Below the pieces are notes generated by a model. It was not told the origin of the DNA and made no database searches. It saw only the letters and a program-made list of their open reading frames with translations. A DNA stretch of 64,000 nt from contig JAMPFV010000012.1 in NCBI GenBank assembly GCA_023664265.1, positions 1-64,000 on the forward strand, given 5' to 3'. The stretch comes from Roseburia sp. (GTDB taxonomy: Bacteria; Bacillota; Clostridia; Lachnospirales; Lachnospiraceae). Positions 63,327 to 64,000 of the stretch are shown here, one piece after another; position 1 is the stretch's first letter; each line of letters opens with the position of its first letter. Made by a program: the position numbers and the translations under genes.

Positions 63327-63396
63327 AACTTAAAATCCGATGTACCTTGACAATTCCATACTTTACATCAAAACACACGGAAATTTCCTACAGATG

Positions 63397-63425
63397 TTGA
63401 CAATACAGCTGCAATGGTATAAAAT
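63397..63425 (+). promoter_or_regulatory. SigA-type promoter
   Basis: TTGACA (63397-63402) and TAAAAT (63420-63425) are 17 bp apart. An AACAAT/ATTGTT inverted repeat follows at about 63447-63460. It should drive the small ORF at 63514. Confidence 0.6.
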
Positions 63426-63513
63426 TAACAAGAACATATTTTCTAAAACAATGTATTGTTGACTGCGCCAAGGGTGAAACGGAAGCTCTTTGACAGGATA
63501 GGAGGAAGCGAAT

Positions 63514-63708
63514 ATGTACAGTGCATTGGTGGAGCTGATGCGACCGGAGATTGACGAGGCGGTGAGAGAGACGAACGCCCGCTGTACCATTTGGGCGATT
63601 GAAATTGCCATGAAGAAGCTGAATGTGTCAAAGAAAGAGGCCTGCGCCTTTATGAATACGACGGAGGAGCAATACGAGGAGTACAAGAGGCTGATTGAAG
63701 GTGTGTAA
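63514..63708 (+). CDS. Small helical protein of unknown function
   Basis: This 64-residue protein has GGAGG thirteen bases before ATG 63514 and a promoter at 63397. It is helical and charged (LVELMRPEIDEAVRET, then KLNVSKKEACAFMNTTEEQY). The second half resembles the helix-turn-helix-like tails of clostridial Rpn/PD-(D/E)XK-type proteins, so it may be a remnant or a short stand-alone member. No function is assigned. Confidence 0.5.
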   Translation: MYSALVELMRPEIDEAVRETNARCTIWAIEIAMKKLNVSKKEACAFMNTTEEQYEEYKRLIEGV

Positions 63709-63954
63709 CGTTTAGATCTGAATAACGGAATACGGGGGAAGATATAATTTATGAGATTCGAAAGGATGTTGAACAAAGAAAAAAGTTAGGTAAAGGAGAT
63801 ATGCTGTCTGCTTTATAAATGATGTAGAAAAGATAATAAAGAGAAATTGAGTATCGCTGAAGACTATATGAGTTAGCTAATGTACGGCAAAATGCTTTAC
63901 AAATGCTGCGCAGTAGAATATAATGATAACATCATAAAGAAAGAGGTGATATAA
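63709..63954. other. Gap with possible gene relic
   Basis: No intact gene. A frame at about 63737-63802 (EDIIYEIRKDVEQRKKLGKG) reads like the C terminus of a lost protein and is followed by stops in all frames. A further eroded segment lies to about 63880. Confidence 0.35.
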
Positions 63955-64000
63955 ATGGCTCAAATCAGTTTGCGTATAGAGGATGATGTGAAGAAAAGTG
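63955..64000 (+). CDS. RelB/DinJ-family antitoxin, partial
   Basis: Only the first 15 codons are in the window (AQISLRIEDDVKKS). This is the N terminus of ribbon-helix-helix RelB/DinJ antitoxins. AGAGGTG lies six bases before ATG 63955. A RelE/YafQ-type toxin gene is expected just beyond the window. Confidence 0.7.
   Translation, partial: MAQISLRIEDDVKKS

Overview
The window looks like chromosome of a motile, Gram-positive gut-type anaerobe of the Lachnospiraceae (Clostridia). The evidence is gene content: a DUF6240-like protein, flagellin and FliS; a Tad pilus cluster with DUF5702- and FHA-type proteins; a MoxR/DUF58/transglutaminase operon; DUF2508, TSCPD and A24 peptidase proteins; strong GGAGG ribosome sites; and frequent TTG and GTG starts. 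The species cannot be named from sequence alone. No rRNA, tRNA or CRISPR array was recognised.

Layout. (1) 1-9.5 kb is a decaying accessory region. It holds a 5'-truncated aldo/keto reductase, a second one with its middle deleted behind an intact MerR-type promoter, a C45-type amidase whose 3' end is replaced by a Tn554-like tyrosine recombinase, a headless ABC ATPase, a frameshifted FtsX-type permease and a collapsed esterase, with a few apparently intact lipoproteins between them. (2) 9.5-11.5 kb is AT-rich, with a small gene, a frameshifted retropepsin-like protease and about 1 kb with no convincing gene. (3) 11.5-17.3 kb carries a large TPR/Tyr-repeat/acidic/AAA-like protein, glgB and an SRPBCC protein. 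(4) 17.3-21.5 kb (minus strand) is the MoxR-DUF58-transglutaminase operon. (5) 21.6-27.5 kb holds a SigD-type promoter, the DUF6240-like protein, flagellin, FliS and a convergent DUF2508 gene.

(6) 27.7-37.7 kb is a Tad (type IVc) pilus cluster: peptidase, TadZ, TadA, TadB, TadC-like, a Flp pilin too short for usual ORF cut-offs, DUF5702, two TadE-like proteins, a second peptidase and an FHA protein. (7) 37.8-46.3 kb is mostly housekeeping: rhomboid, flavodoxin-SCP2 protein, HIT, MurG, TSCPD, a CDF metal exporter behind a probable NiCo riboswitch, a membrane protein, glucose-6-phosphate isomerase, and an XRE regulator divergent from a secreted protein with repeated ATAGCG boxes between them.

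(8) 46.4-63.3 kb is one long co-directional surface-glycan locus and the most interesting part. It contains a GT-C membrane transferase, a polyprenyl-phosphate-sugar synthase, a fused nucleotidyltransferase-kinase, a KdsD-like isomerase, a HAD phosphatase, four paralogues of one GT-B (GT9-like) family of which two are fused to a radical SAM module and to another glycosyltransferase-like module, a cupin, and KdsA, a CMP-sugar synthetase and KdsC. Together these can encode ribulose-5-P to CMP-Kdo (or a close octulosonate), a pathway associated with Gram-negative LPS and capsules, here in a Gram-positive gene setting. Base composition falls visibly from about 55 kb, suggesting the distal half was acquired separately. 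The window ends in a small ORF and the start of a RelB/DinJ-type antitoxin.
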